The translations under genes were made by a program, and so were the position numbers. Shown in pieces: positions 47,691 to 56,574 of a DNA stretch of 64,000 nt. Where the stretch lies: contig JARHVA010000123.1 in the NCBI GenBank assembly GCA_037957365.1, positions 3,302,501-3,366,500 of the forward strand. The letters run 5' to 3'. Origin of the DNA: Torreya grandis. Its lineage: Eukaryota > Streptophyta > Pinopsida > Cupressales > Taxaceae. Under the pieces are notes generated by a model. It was not told where the DNA came from. It did no database searches and saw only the letters and a program-made list of their open reading frames with translations. Positions within the stretch are counted from its first letter, which is position 1. The number at the start of each line of letters is the position of its first letter.

Positions 47691-50518
47691 CTGTTTCCCC
47701 AAACAAATGTGAATATTGTAAGATTATACTAAATTAATTGAGATTATCTATACAAAAAATAATCTCTTGGTTAGGTCATATGACCTACTAACTCTTCAAT
47801 TAACCAAATAGACTTCTAGAGAAGGAAGACTGTGCATGATTCCAAGAGTAGATTGTGCCTTGCTTGTTTTGAGATCCTTTCTTTGCTTGTTTTCCATCAT
47901 GATAGTGTCAATAGGTTGTTATAATTTTTATTAATATTACCTAACCTCCATTCATACCCCACAATCTCACAATCCCCTCACACACCTTGATTCAATCAAG
48001 ACTGAGTGCAACCTTGTTAGTTATATCCCTGTTTTGGATGTCACCTGAAGATGTGTGTATATGGATTAGGCCTGAGATCAAGGTCTAAAAACCCTCCCTG
48101 AGTCTCTTTGAATCATTTAATACCTATTTGGATTCATAATAATGCAATGCAAGTATCAAAATATCAATCTCTAGCTGACTGTCTGTCTGTGTGTTATGGT
48201 TGACTGTACTTTTTGCTTTGGAGAGGGGACACTTGTAGCTTACTTGCATGGGTTAGGCATGAGATAATGTTTAAAACCCCTTGAGAGTTCCCTGGAGTCA
48301 CCTATTACTTGATTGGATCCATTTATCCCATGCTTGGCTACATACACATCAAGAACCATCACTCCCTAATTCACTGTCATTCTCAATCAACACAGTCAAC
48401 TGTGTTGGAAAAGATGAAACCCTGTAGGTGTGAAATCACATTGGAAAATGTGATATATTAATTTTTATAATCTCTGAGGGCTTTAGGAATCAATTTATTA
48501 TCTGATATGTATCTCCAAATTCATAGGTTTTTATGTTCAAGCTCCTCATCATGAAGGATGTGAAAAATGGGTCCTGGTTGTAGATGCAAATTTGGAATTA
48601 GGCATGGTTGTAGATGCAAATGTGATCAAACTCAATAGGTGAACCTATTTTGAAGATATATTATGTCAAGAATGCTCCTTTAAAACATTTTTAAATGTTC
48701 AACTATGGTTTCAAGGCCTATTTTTCCATTTTAGGTGAAAAAGGGTCTCTTTTAGATCAAACCTATAGACACTAATGCTTGAATTCAATTTTTTTATAGG
48801 CAATTTTAGGCTTCTTAATCATTATTCTCCACTAACCCTTTGTCCTTCAAACCTTACAAGCTAATTGTCTATGCTAGAGGATACAAATATCACCTATCTA
48901 TATGCCTTGAAACTCTTGTCAACCATGTTATATGTTATTCCCAAAACACCCCTAGACCTCTATTTTTTCAATTTAGGACCTGTGTTCCTAAACATAGTCA
49001 TTGAATTCTAGAAAGTGATCAATATTGTCATTTGCCATCTCTACCTTTCAAGTAGGCCTGTTATGATTTTATCAATGAATTATAACTCTAAGGAAGGTCT
49101 CACCTCATGCCACAACACTCCAAAATGACACTACAACTCTCTACCAAGTCACCTACAGATGTTGATTCCATTGTGCAGGCAATGAGGATGGAAAGGTAGG
49201 CAATGAGCAGGCTAAACATGTTTGTTATCAACTTTAGGTCTCCTCAAAACTTCTAAATTAATTCTCATCATTTCAAAGGGTTTGAAACAACTTTCAACCT
49301 TTCCCTTCACACATGAAACCTCTATGAAGGCACCTATAGGTGCAAATTTTGAGTTGTATGCAGGTAGTGAATGTAAGTGGATAATGTGTATAGTTTAGAC
49401 CTCATGAAAAGACTTGAACTCTTCTTCAATTCTAAAAATGGGTCCTTTTCATTAGATGGTCTTGGAACTAACTTCAAAACATCCATTTCAATGTGATTTT
49501 TCTCCTTCATGACACCTGCACATGTTCATTAATGGTTGCCTGAATGGTAAGTTGCATGTGACTGCACCTTCATGCAGAGTTTGCCTTAGAGAATGAAATT
49601 GAAAGATGAGGGGACATTGAATACATTGAAACAATGCTATCACAACCCTAGAATCATGATCAAAAAAGGAATATTTTACAAATAGAGGAAAAGCCACCTG
49701 CAGTATAGAATGGTGCTTCTCTTGCAACTTTGATGTACTTGACTTAGCCAAACACTTTGAAACATGAAAATAAGCATGGAAATCAGTAGAGAAAGAAGCC
49801 AAAATCATATGGAGCCAATATTACGAACTGGATTGTATAAAATTTCCAAAAATAGAGCAAAACCTATAGGGTGTATGGGATAGCAAGCAGAAAAACACAA
49901 TCAGCTTCATGAGGATGGTTCATGAAGCAGCCATCATTTTTCAAACTCTTGTAATGGAAATGAAGGTATCTGAGTTTAATTTCACCTTCCCAAGGTGTTT
50001 GGTCTGAAACCTCCCCAATTGTCTGTACCAAGTACAAACCTCAAAACTGGGTCTGTGTGCCTAGAAGGGTGAGAAAGGAGCAGAATGGTTTTGGGCCAAA
50101 AATGACACTTTCATAGCATTTCAAATGTGGAACTGAGCTTGAGGAAGTTGAAGATACATTTTATGATCTTCTCCCATGTGACACACTTCCCCATGGGCCG
50201 TACAAGTGCCAAACTCACCTTTTTCCAAGAAAACTATTATTTCTTCTAAAGCACCTACCAATTTTAGTTAACAATAGTTCATTAAGACATGTGAGGACAC
50301 ATGGCATGTGAACTTTTTAAAACCTTCACACTTCCCAAGGAATCTGTACAAATCATTCAATGCCCCTTTTTTACCTCAAAATGACTAAAAGGATTAAAAT
50401 AACTAAGGACCAAGGCTAGTATAACATTAAATGACATTAACCTATAAAACACCTTCTGGCATATGTATTATACCCATAAAAACACCTAAAACTCAAGTTT
50501 TTTACTTATAGGTGCTCC

Positions 50519-50541
50519 AATTTGACCTACAGGGTCAAATT
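50519..50541. repeat. subterminal hairpin at the right end of element E
   Basis: AATTTGACC (50519-50527) and GGTCAAATT (50533-50541) are exact inverted copies with a 5-base loop, ending 9 bases before the element E border. Subterminal hairpins occur in several DNA transposon classes. The ends do not show the TC...CTRR pattern of Helitrons. Confidence 0.6.
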
Positions 50542-50558
50542 TAGTCAACAATAACTAC

Positions 50559-51330
50559 AGAGGCCGAAGAATCCTCTCGATTATATAAATGTCTTTGGTG
50601 GTGGCCAATCTAGGATGGCCTGAATATTTTCTTGATGGACCTTCACTCCATCAGCACTGATCACATGCCCAAGGTATAGGTCCTCCATCATACCAAATTC
50701 GCACTTAGAAGCTTTTGCAAACAAAGATTGTGCCTCAATGATACCCAACACCTCATCAATATGCCTGAGATGGTCTTTCCATGTCCTAATATATATTAAG
50801 ATATCATCAAAGAAAACCAACATAAATTTCCTCAAATTCTTGTTGAAGATGCGGTTCATACAAGACTAAAATGTAGTGGGGGCATTGGTCGAACCAAATG
50901 GCATGACTAGAAACTCATAGTGTCCATAATGACACCTAAAGTTTGTTTTATGTATGTCATACTCCCAAACTCTGACTTCAATCGAAGATCAATCTTTGAG
51001 AAATACACCACTCCATGCAACTCATCGAGCAACTCATCAATCTTAGGGATTGGATTCCTGTTCTTGATGGTCTTTTTGTTGAGTGCATGAAAGTTAATAC
51101 ACATTCACATGGTGCCATCCTTATTCTTCACTAGAACAACTAAAGAAATAAATGGACTTGAGCTTGGCCTGATGTGTCCCATATCCTACAACTCCTTGAT
51201 TGTCTTCTCAATCTCTTCTTTAAATTTCTTGGGGTGCCGATAAGGATTTGTGATGACTGGCTTGGAACCTTCTTCAAGCTCTATCACATGCTCAAAACCT
51301 CTATCAGGTGGTCTGCCTGGGGGAATCTCA
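50559..51330 (-). pseudogene. element C reverse transcriptase
   Basis: On the minus strand it starts near 51330 (HVIELEEGSKPV and RHPKKFKEEI), then [38 protein letters not shown] and YFSKIDLR. After a frameshift it reads [15 protein letters not shown], then VFFDDILIYIRTWKDHL (50581-50859) with the FxDD catalytic pair, and LGHVISADGVKV. It ends at RGFFGLCSY, where element E begins. One frameshift near 50950 and a few stops; otherwise close to full length. Confidence 0.9.
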
Positions 51331-51823
51331 CTAAAAACCACACTGTACTTATCTAATATGGTTTGAATATCTACCGAATGTTAAACAACTGTATCCAACG
51401 GATTATGAGGAAAGATCATGCATCGATCTTCCCATGCCACCTTTCCATGATGAAAAAGTGCCTCCATCCCCCTTACAGTGGCCAGATTAGGTGCTCCTTT
51501 AGCTATCACTCTAAGAACAACCCTTTTTCCTCCTTGTCAAAACTTGAGCTTCATAGTTTGGAAATTATGTGAATATCTCCCAAGAGAATATGGCCACTGA
51601 ATGCCAAGGACCATATCAATATCATCAAACTTGACAACATAAAATTCAATAGTTACCTAGTGGTTTCCCAAAGTGATGCTTAATTGTGGAACCCTCTTCT
51701 TGCAGATCATCATGGATCCATCAGTAACCATAACATTAAATCTTGAAAAGTCCTCCATTTCAATGCCCCTTTTTATCACCTGATCTTAATCTATGAAGGT
51801 GTGGGTAGCCCACTATCGACCAA
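51331..51823 (-). pseudogene. element C protease, part downstream of element D
   Basis: Begins at the element D junction with VDSG and, after a one-base loss, ATHTFID, the retropepsin active-site loop. It then reads GIEMEDF, VPQLSITLG, the second conserved block DMVLGIQWP, and a linker to RT. The first 45 or so residues of the domain lie beyond element D at 55110 and above. The catalytic Asp is present; the frameshift right after it would stop translation. Confidence 0.85.
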
Positions 51824-52271
51824 TGTAATGTCCCCAAATTTATGATAAAATAACTTAATTAATTTAAGTTGTCCAAAAATTAATATTACTTCAAAAGGAT
51901 GACTTTAATTAATTAATTTTAATTAATATGGAAATAAAATATTAAATAAGTTAGCTTCTTCTAGAAGTTTCCTGGGAGCCTTTAAAAGAAGTTGAGGGCA
52001 AAGCATTTTGGATATCTTTTGTTGCTAAAAATATTATGAGTATTGTGAAGCTTGAATCTGTGATTCAGCTAAAATCTCTGAAGACGCAAACCTTCAGTAG
52101 ATTGGAGAAGAGTTGGACGAAAACCCAGCGCTTTTCAGGGGTGGATTCGTGACAGAATTTAGATTGTGCTTATTGATCAGATCTGGGGCTTCATAGGTCA
52201 TTCATTGGGTATATCAGGTGTTCAGCATATGCAGAGGTTTCCAGATATTTATTCATTAGATTTGATTTAAG

Positions 52272-52304
<33 letters not shown>
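52272..52304. repeat. TA dinucleotide microsatellite in element D 5' LTR
   Basis: About 16 TA repeats, against only four or so at the same place in the 3' LTR (near 54587-54596). Since both LTRs were identical at insertion, the run expanded or contracted afterwards. It overlaps the most likely TATA position. Confidence 0.9.
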
Positions 52305-52307
<3 letters not shown>

Positions 52308-52420
52308 TCAGATTAGGTGCTGTACGAAATTCACATAGATCGGTACCAAGCCGTACCAGCAAATTCAAAAAAAGTGAAGAAGGGCACAGTTCGTAGTTGC
52401 AGGCCGCAGAGTAGTACAGA

Positions 52421-52572
52421 GGCCGACATCGGCAGATCAGTGACCAACATCAGCTGGTAGACCGACATCGGCAGGAAGACAATCACAGGCAGGCAGAGAT
52501 CAGACACAGGCAACCGACGACGGCAGTGTATCGACCGACGTCGGCAGAATAATTGACGTCGACGACTGTGTT
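52421..52572. promoter_or_regulatory. palindrome cluster in element D 5' LTR
   Basis: GC-rich block with GCCGACATCGGC (52422-52433), CCGACATCGG (52462-52471), CCGACGACGG (52514-52523), the exact palindrome CCGACGTCGG (52535-52544) and a damaged fifth copy near 52554. The last palindromes contain GACGTC, the core bound by plant bZIP proteins. If transcription starts just after the TA run, the block lies in the transcribed R/U5 part and could instead fold in RNA. Role not established. Confidence 0.7.
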
Positions 52573-52819
52573 TTTTGGACACAGCAGCCGAGCCACACAG
52601 ATCCAAGTTTTTTATACTAGTTTGCTAGAATAATTTGGTTTTGAGACCACATTTGTATTGTTTTATGAGATCTGGACTGTATTTGCAATTGCATTCAGAT
52701 TTATATCATTGTCTTGTTTTATCATTGGATATAGTTGTTCCATTTGACTAAATCCTTGCAAGTAGTTGAAATCAGTTTTGAAAGAAATTTGCATCCAAAA
52801 TTAGTTTGGGATCTTTCAG

Positions 52820-52832
52820 TGGTATCAGAGCC
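52820..52832 (+). promoter_or_regulatory. element D primer-binding site
   Basis: TGGTATCAGAGCC, one base after the 5' LTR end, is the canonical site complementary to the 3' end of plant initiator-methionine tRNA. Unmutated. Confidence 0.95.
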
Positions 52833-52887
52833 TTGATTCTGCTAGCCTGTTGGTATTAGTTTCAGTTGGTTAGCTTGGTAGTTCATT

Positions 52888-54078
52888 ATGGCAAAATGGT
52901 TAAGAGATATAACCCTGTGGAAAGAATGTGAACAGTCACAACAAAAATTTAAGCTTCAATTGCAGCAGTTCAATGATTCTATGTCAAGGAAATTTGGACA
53001 TGCTAGTGGATCATCATCTTCTTCTAGAAAGGATCCATTGCCACTAGACAGAAAAACGGAAGTAATTAGCATACTTGAGGAGTATAATACTCTTCCTCAT
53101 TATGTTAGGGAGAACTTTCCTTTCAAAGATTACATTGACATGCATCCAAAAATTTGTCATAAGACTGAGCTTGCAAAAAAGGAATACCATGCCATAGTTG
53201 ATGATATGTTTTCATGTGAGAAAGAAGATTTGTGTCAACCTATCCATGTTTATGATAGAAACACCATAATGGATCAGTCACTTGTAGGTTATGTAGTAGA
53301 AAGGCATGAAGATGTGTTATCATTTGAGTTGCAGCCTAGGAAAAACAAAAATCAGTCATCATGTGAGAATCCTAAAGAAGAAATAACTCTAGAGACACAT
53401 AGCACACTGGATTGCATGATTGACATAGATAGTGATTCCAGTACAGTTGGTCCAGATGAAGTTACAACAGTTGAGGATACTGTCATGTTTGAGGATAGTA
53501 CAGTTGATCAAGAGGTGAGCATTCATGACTTTGTTGAGAGAGAGTATCAGGCACATTTAGAAGCTTCGACACATGAGGTTGTATCAGGGATCAGTTGTGA
53601 TGTTGGTGAGCCAACAGTTGGTTTGGTTCCTGTTTATGATACTACTCCTTTGGAGGTGTCTTCGGAGGTAGTAGTTGGTTCGGGCTTGGTTAGTGATCAG
53701 TTGTAATTAGTTTCTTCTAGATTGCAGTCTGAGCCATTGATTGAGAGTGGCGCATTTTATCGACATTACACTATAAGTGCTTGTCATCAGTTATGGGATG
53801 GTTTGATACCATGGGATGAGAAGTTTGGTGGTATCAAACGGATTTCACAGCTTAGTATTCAGATGGGGGATTTGGAGATTATGATAATTAGAGTAGCGCA
53901 GGGGTCTTTTGTGAGGACTAAGGTATGTGATGTTGAGTTTGTTAATTACATATTGAGAATTATCACATTACTCTCTAGGAGAAATAAGGAGAATTTATTC
54001 ACAGATACTTTGCAGCATAGTGTGTCAGATAGTAGAGTTTGCAAATTTTTGAGAATGATATGGGATCCTGGCAGTTGA
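52888..54078 (+). pseudogene. element D unknown ORF (396 codons, one internal stop)
   Basis: One reading frame from ATG 52888 (55 bases after the primer site) to TGA at 54076-54078, interrupted only by TAA at 53704-53706; CAA to TAA would explain it. Residues 1-40 (MAKWLRDITLWKECEQSQQK) are Gln/Lys-rich and could form a coiled coil. A Ser run follows at about residues 41-48. A Lys/Glu/His-rich middle (to about residue 150) is followed by a strongly acidic, Thr/Val-rich region with repeated VEDTV, FEDSTV words (about 185-235). The C-terminal 118 residues are mixed, with HQLWDGLIPWDEKFGG and RNKENLF. No CCHC knuckle, Retrotrans_gag core, protease or RT is visible. It could be a captured host gene, a diverged structural protein, or an element-specific factor. 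The recent insertion explains the near-intact state. Confidence 0.7.
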
Positions 54079-54091
54079 TGTTGGGTATCAA

Positions 54092-54134
54092 GGGTGAATT
54101 GCTTGAGGACAAGAAATCTCCAGGAAGGGAGGAC
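54092..54134 (+). promoter_or_regulatory. element D 3' leader and polypurine tract
   Basis: AATTGCTTGAGGACAAG followed by AGGAAGGGAGGAC directly before the 3' LTR. The same two blocks, with few changes, precede the element C 3' LTR on the minus strand. This shared segment is the best evidence for kinship of the two elements. Confidence 0.9.
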
Positions 54135-55109
54135 TGTAATGTCCCCAAATTTATGATAAAATAACTTAATTAATTTAAGTTGTCCAAAAATTGATATTAC
54201 TTCAAAAGAATGACTTTAATTAATTAATTTTAATTAATATGGAAATAAAATATTAAATAAGTTAGCTTCTTCTAGAAGTTTCTTGGGAGCCTTTAAAAGA
54301 AGTTGAGGGCAAAGCATTTTGGATATCTTTTGTTGCTAAAAATATTCTGAGTATTGTGAAGCTTGAATCTGTGATTCAGCTAAAATCTCTGAGGATGCAA
54401 ACCTTCAGCAGATTGGAGAAGAGTTGGATGAAAACCCAACGCTTTTCAGGGGTGGATTCGTGACGGAATTCAGATTGTGCTTATTGATCAGATATGGGGC
54501 TTCAGAGGTCATTCATTGGGTATATCAGGTGTTCAGCATATGCAGAGGTTTCCAGGTATTTATTCATTAGATTTGATTTAAAATTTATATATATATCTTC
54601 AGATCAGGTGCTGTACGAAATCTACATAGATCGGTACCAGGTCGTACCAGCAGATTCAAAAAAAGTGAAGAAGGGCACAGTTCACAGTTGCAGGCTGCAG
54701 AGTAGTACAGAGGCTGACATCGGTAGATCAGTGACTGACATCGGCTGGTAGACCGACATCGGCAGGAAGACAGTCACAGGCAGGCAGAGATCAGACACAG
54801 GCAACCGACGACGGCAGTGTATCGACCGACGTCGGCAGAATAACCGACGTCGGCGACTATGTTTTTTGGACACAGTAGCCGAGCCACACAGATCCAAGTT
54901 TTTTATACCAGTTTGCTAGAATAATTTGGTTTTGAGACCACATTTGTATTGTTTTATGAGATCTGGACTGTATTTGCAATTGCATTCAGATTTATATCAT
55001 TGTCTTGTTTTATCATTGGATATGGTTGTTCCATTTGACTAAATCCTTGCAAGTAGTTGAAATCAGTTTTGAAAGAAATTTGCATCCAAAATTAGTTTGG
55101 GATCTTTCA
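54135..55109 (+). repeat. element D 3' LTR (975 bp)
   Basis: Partner of 51824-52818. It keeps the palindrome block better: CCGACGTCGG is exact at 54826-54835 and again at 54844-54853. It is followed by the target duplication ACCAA and then element C protease sequence. Confidence 0.95.
54711..54862. promoter_or_regulatory. palindrome cluster in element D 3' LTR
   Basis: Same arrangement as 52421-52572. Two exact CCGACGTCGG palindromes lie 18 bp apart (54826 and 54844), with CCGACATCGG and CCGACGACGG upstream. Comparing the two LTRs, changes fall within some motif copies, mostly CG to CA or TG, so the motifs are decaying by CpG loss. Confidence 0.7.
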
Positions 55110-55279
55110 ACCAACACTACTAAATGCTGCCCTTACAAGACTCCTCTCACCTTAAAGGGGTGATATCTAGGACTTCCTGAAAGTGAAGCAATAGTTCCTT
55201 CTATAGGCTCTTATAGGGTCTTGTCTTCAACAACCTCCTCTTGATCAGTTTTTGAGTTGGATTCCTCCTCTTCATCATC
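55110..55279 (-). pseudogene. element C protease, part upstream of element D
   Basis: Continues from gag on the minus strand: an acidic linker (FDDEEESNSKTDQEE), then SLSGSPRYHPFKVRG and, after a stop, LVVLV, the strand that leads into the active-site loop. The very next codons (VDSG) are at 51823 downward. Element D therefore separates the substrate strand from the catalytic loop. Confidence 0.82.
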
Positions 55280-56455
55280 AAAAATGACCTCAATATAATT
55301 TACTTTTCCCTTCCCAAGGCACCTATGCCCTGGTGTCCATGGACCCTTGCAAGCATAACATAGATTTTTCCTTCAAAGCTCTTCCTTGGTCTCATCATCC
55401 TTTCTCTTGATTGCTTCCTTCAATAGAGGAATGGGCTTCTTTTGCATGAATCCTTTTGACTTATTCCATTGCATAAGATTTGAAGGTATAGAGATCTCTA
55501 AATCAAATTCCCTCTCGATAGTTTCTTGCAAAGAGGAAGGGTTGAATGCCTTCACCAAACCCTTAAGATGCTTCGATAATCCCTCTATGAAAAGAACCAC
55601 AAGCCTCTTTTCTGAAATGTCAGTTACCATGACAGATATCCTCTGAAACTCAGTAAAATACTCATGTATGTTACCTCTTTGCTTGATCTGAGCTAACTCT
55701 CTGAATTATTCTTTAGGATCCTTTCTCTCAATCATCCACATGCATAATTCATCATATGATCTTATTGGATCATGATTTTGAGTCACCAACCCATTATACC
55801 ACCAATCATGTGCAGCATCCTCCAAGGGAAGAGTTGCAAACTTGATGGCTTCTCCTTCTGCTATAGGCTTAAGAGACAAATAGGTGTCCAACTCCTGCAA
55901 CCATCCTCTAACAGAACATTTATCAATACCCTTAAAAGTAGAGAGAGTTATCTTACCCAATGTATGTTCCAAATCTCTTGATTTGGGCTACTTTCGTGCA
56001 TCTAGCTTTGAAATACTGCCAATCTTCCTTATAGTTGCATAATTTGTCAAAGACATGGTTTCTTGGAAATCAAAAGAAAAAGAGTTGTATTCCTCTTAGT
56101 ATTGAGTCATTTCGTCCATGGGCATTGGTATTCTTGGAATCACTTCTTCTCTTTCTTCTCTCTAGACAAACTTAGGCTTTTGGGGTCTATTGATGAACCC
56201 CATTCCTGGACTTTTGGATAGCTCCTTTGGAAACTTGTTCAAGTTTCCTCTCGAGGTGCTAGCTTCTTCCTTGTTGTTGTCTCTTTCTAGTTTGTCCCCC
56301 TGCAAGTATACTATCTGGCCTAGGAAATCCATTAGTCTCCTCTGACTTTCATTATTTTGTCTTTGATTTTACACAATCATCTCAGCAATAAGTCTTTGTG
56401 TTTGAGTTATTTCATTCAACTTCTCTGCTAGTGAATTATCTTCTTTATCTCCCAT
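55280..56455 (-). pseudogene. element C gag
   Basis: ATG at 56455 (minus) begins MGDKEDNSLAEKLNEI, a coiled-coil-like N terminus with MDFLGQIVYLQGDKLERD. The Retrotrans_gag core lies at about 55940-55560, with FKGIDKCSVRGWLQELDTYL, FATLPLEDAAHDWWYN, IHEYFTEFQRIS and FIEGLSKHLKGLV. A complete zinc knuckle CYACKGPWTPGHRC sits at about 55363-55322. About five stops, all explicable by C-to-T. The size (about 390 codons) is normal. It would form the particle and bind RNA; broken here. Confidence 0.88.
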
Positions 56456-56555
56456 TGTTTCTTTTGGCTGCAATTTCTTCTACTCTCTTTGAGAATGTCT
56501 CAATGCCTTGTCACTAATCAACATGAAACACACAAGACTACACAGGCTGGCAGGA

Positions 56556-56573
56556 TGCATAAATTTGATACCA
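56556..56573 (-). promoter_or_regulatory. element C primer-binding site
   Basis: On the minus strand, one base after the 5' LTR end, TGGTATCAAATTTATG. The first 8-9 bases match the initiator-methionine tRNA site; the rest has decayed. Spacing is the same as in element D. Confidence 0.8.
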
Positions 56574-56574
56574 C

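Larger units (their letters stand above)
45384..50550. mobile_element. element E: unclassified 5.2 kb insertion in element C
   Basis: The element C pol frame stops at a conserved GLCSY block (minus, ending 50559) and resumes at YYRRF (45383 downward), so everything between is inserted. The ends on the plus strand are TGTTACTTGG and AGTCAACA, giving a short imperfect terminal inverted repeat (TGTT-ACT versus TGTTGACT). The flanks match at 6 of 8 bases. I found no long direct repeats at the ends, no RT, no transposase motif and no long open frame; short frames at 46310-46619, 46977-47162 and 49488-49808 have no recognisable domain. It could be a non-autonomous DNA transposon, an LTR-type element with very short or diverged ends, or a composite. 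Confidence 0.6.
51824..52818 (+). repeat. element D 5' LTR (995 bp)
   Basis: Starts TGTAATGTCCCC and ends GGGATCTTTCA. It contains an AT-rich 5' part, a TA dinucleotide run at 52272-52304 that may include the TATA box, and a GC-rich block with palindromes at 52421-52572. The TA run is about 26 bp longer than in the 3' LTR and explains most of the length difference. Confidence 0.95.
51824..55109 (+). mobile_element. element D: young non-autonomous LTR retrotransposon with unknown ORF
   Basis: A 3286 bp element with LTRs 51824-52818 and 54135-55109. The 5 bp duplication ACCAA is perfect (51819-51823 and 55110-55114), the initiator-Met tRNA primer site perfect (52820-52832), and a purine tract abuts the 3' LTR. 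The 1.3 kb interior has no gag, protease, RT or integrase. It has one 396-codon frame, with a single stop, of unknown function. LTRs differ at roughly 35-40 of about 960 positions by eye, mostly transitions, the youngest age signal in the window. The 3' end resembles element C, so a related chromovirus probably supplied the proteins. It lies in the protease codons of element C in the opposite orientation. Confidence 0.95.

Noticed and set aside
45384..50550. Helitron identity for element E because of its subterminal hairpin
   Set aside because: The ends are not TC at the 5' side or CTRR at the 3' side, no Rep/helicase is present, and the flanks suggest a duplication.
52331..52606. Arg/Ser-rich minus-strand open frame in element D 5' LTR, with a counterpart at 54682-54897
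   Set aside because: It is antisense to the element and is shared simply because the LTRs are copies. Its Arg repeats are the translation of the CCGACG palindromes.
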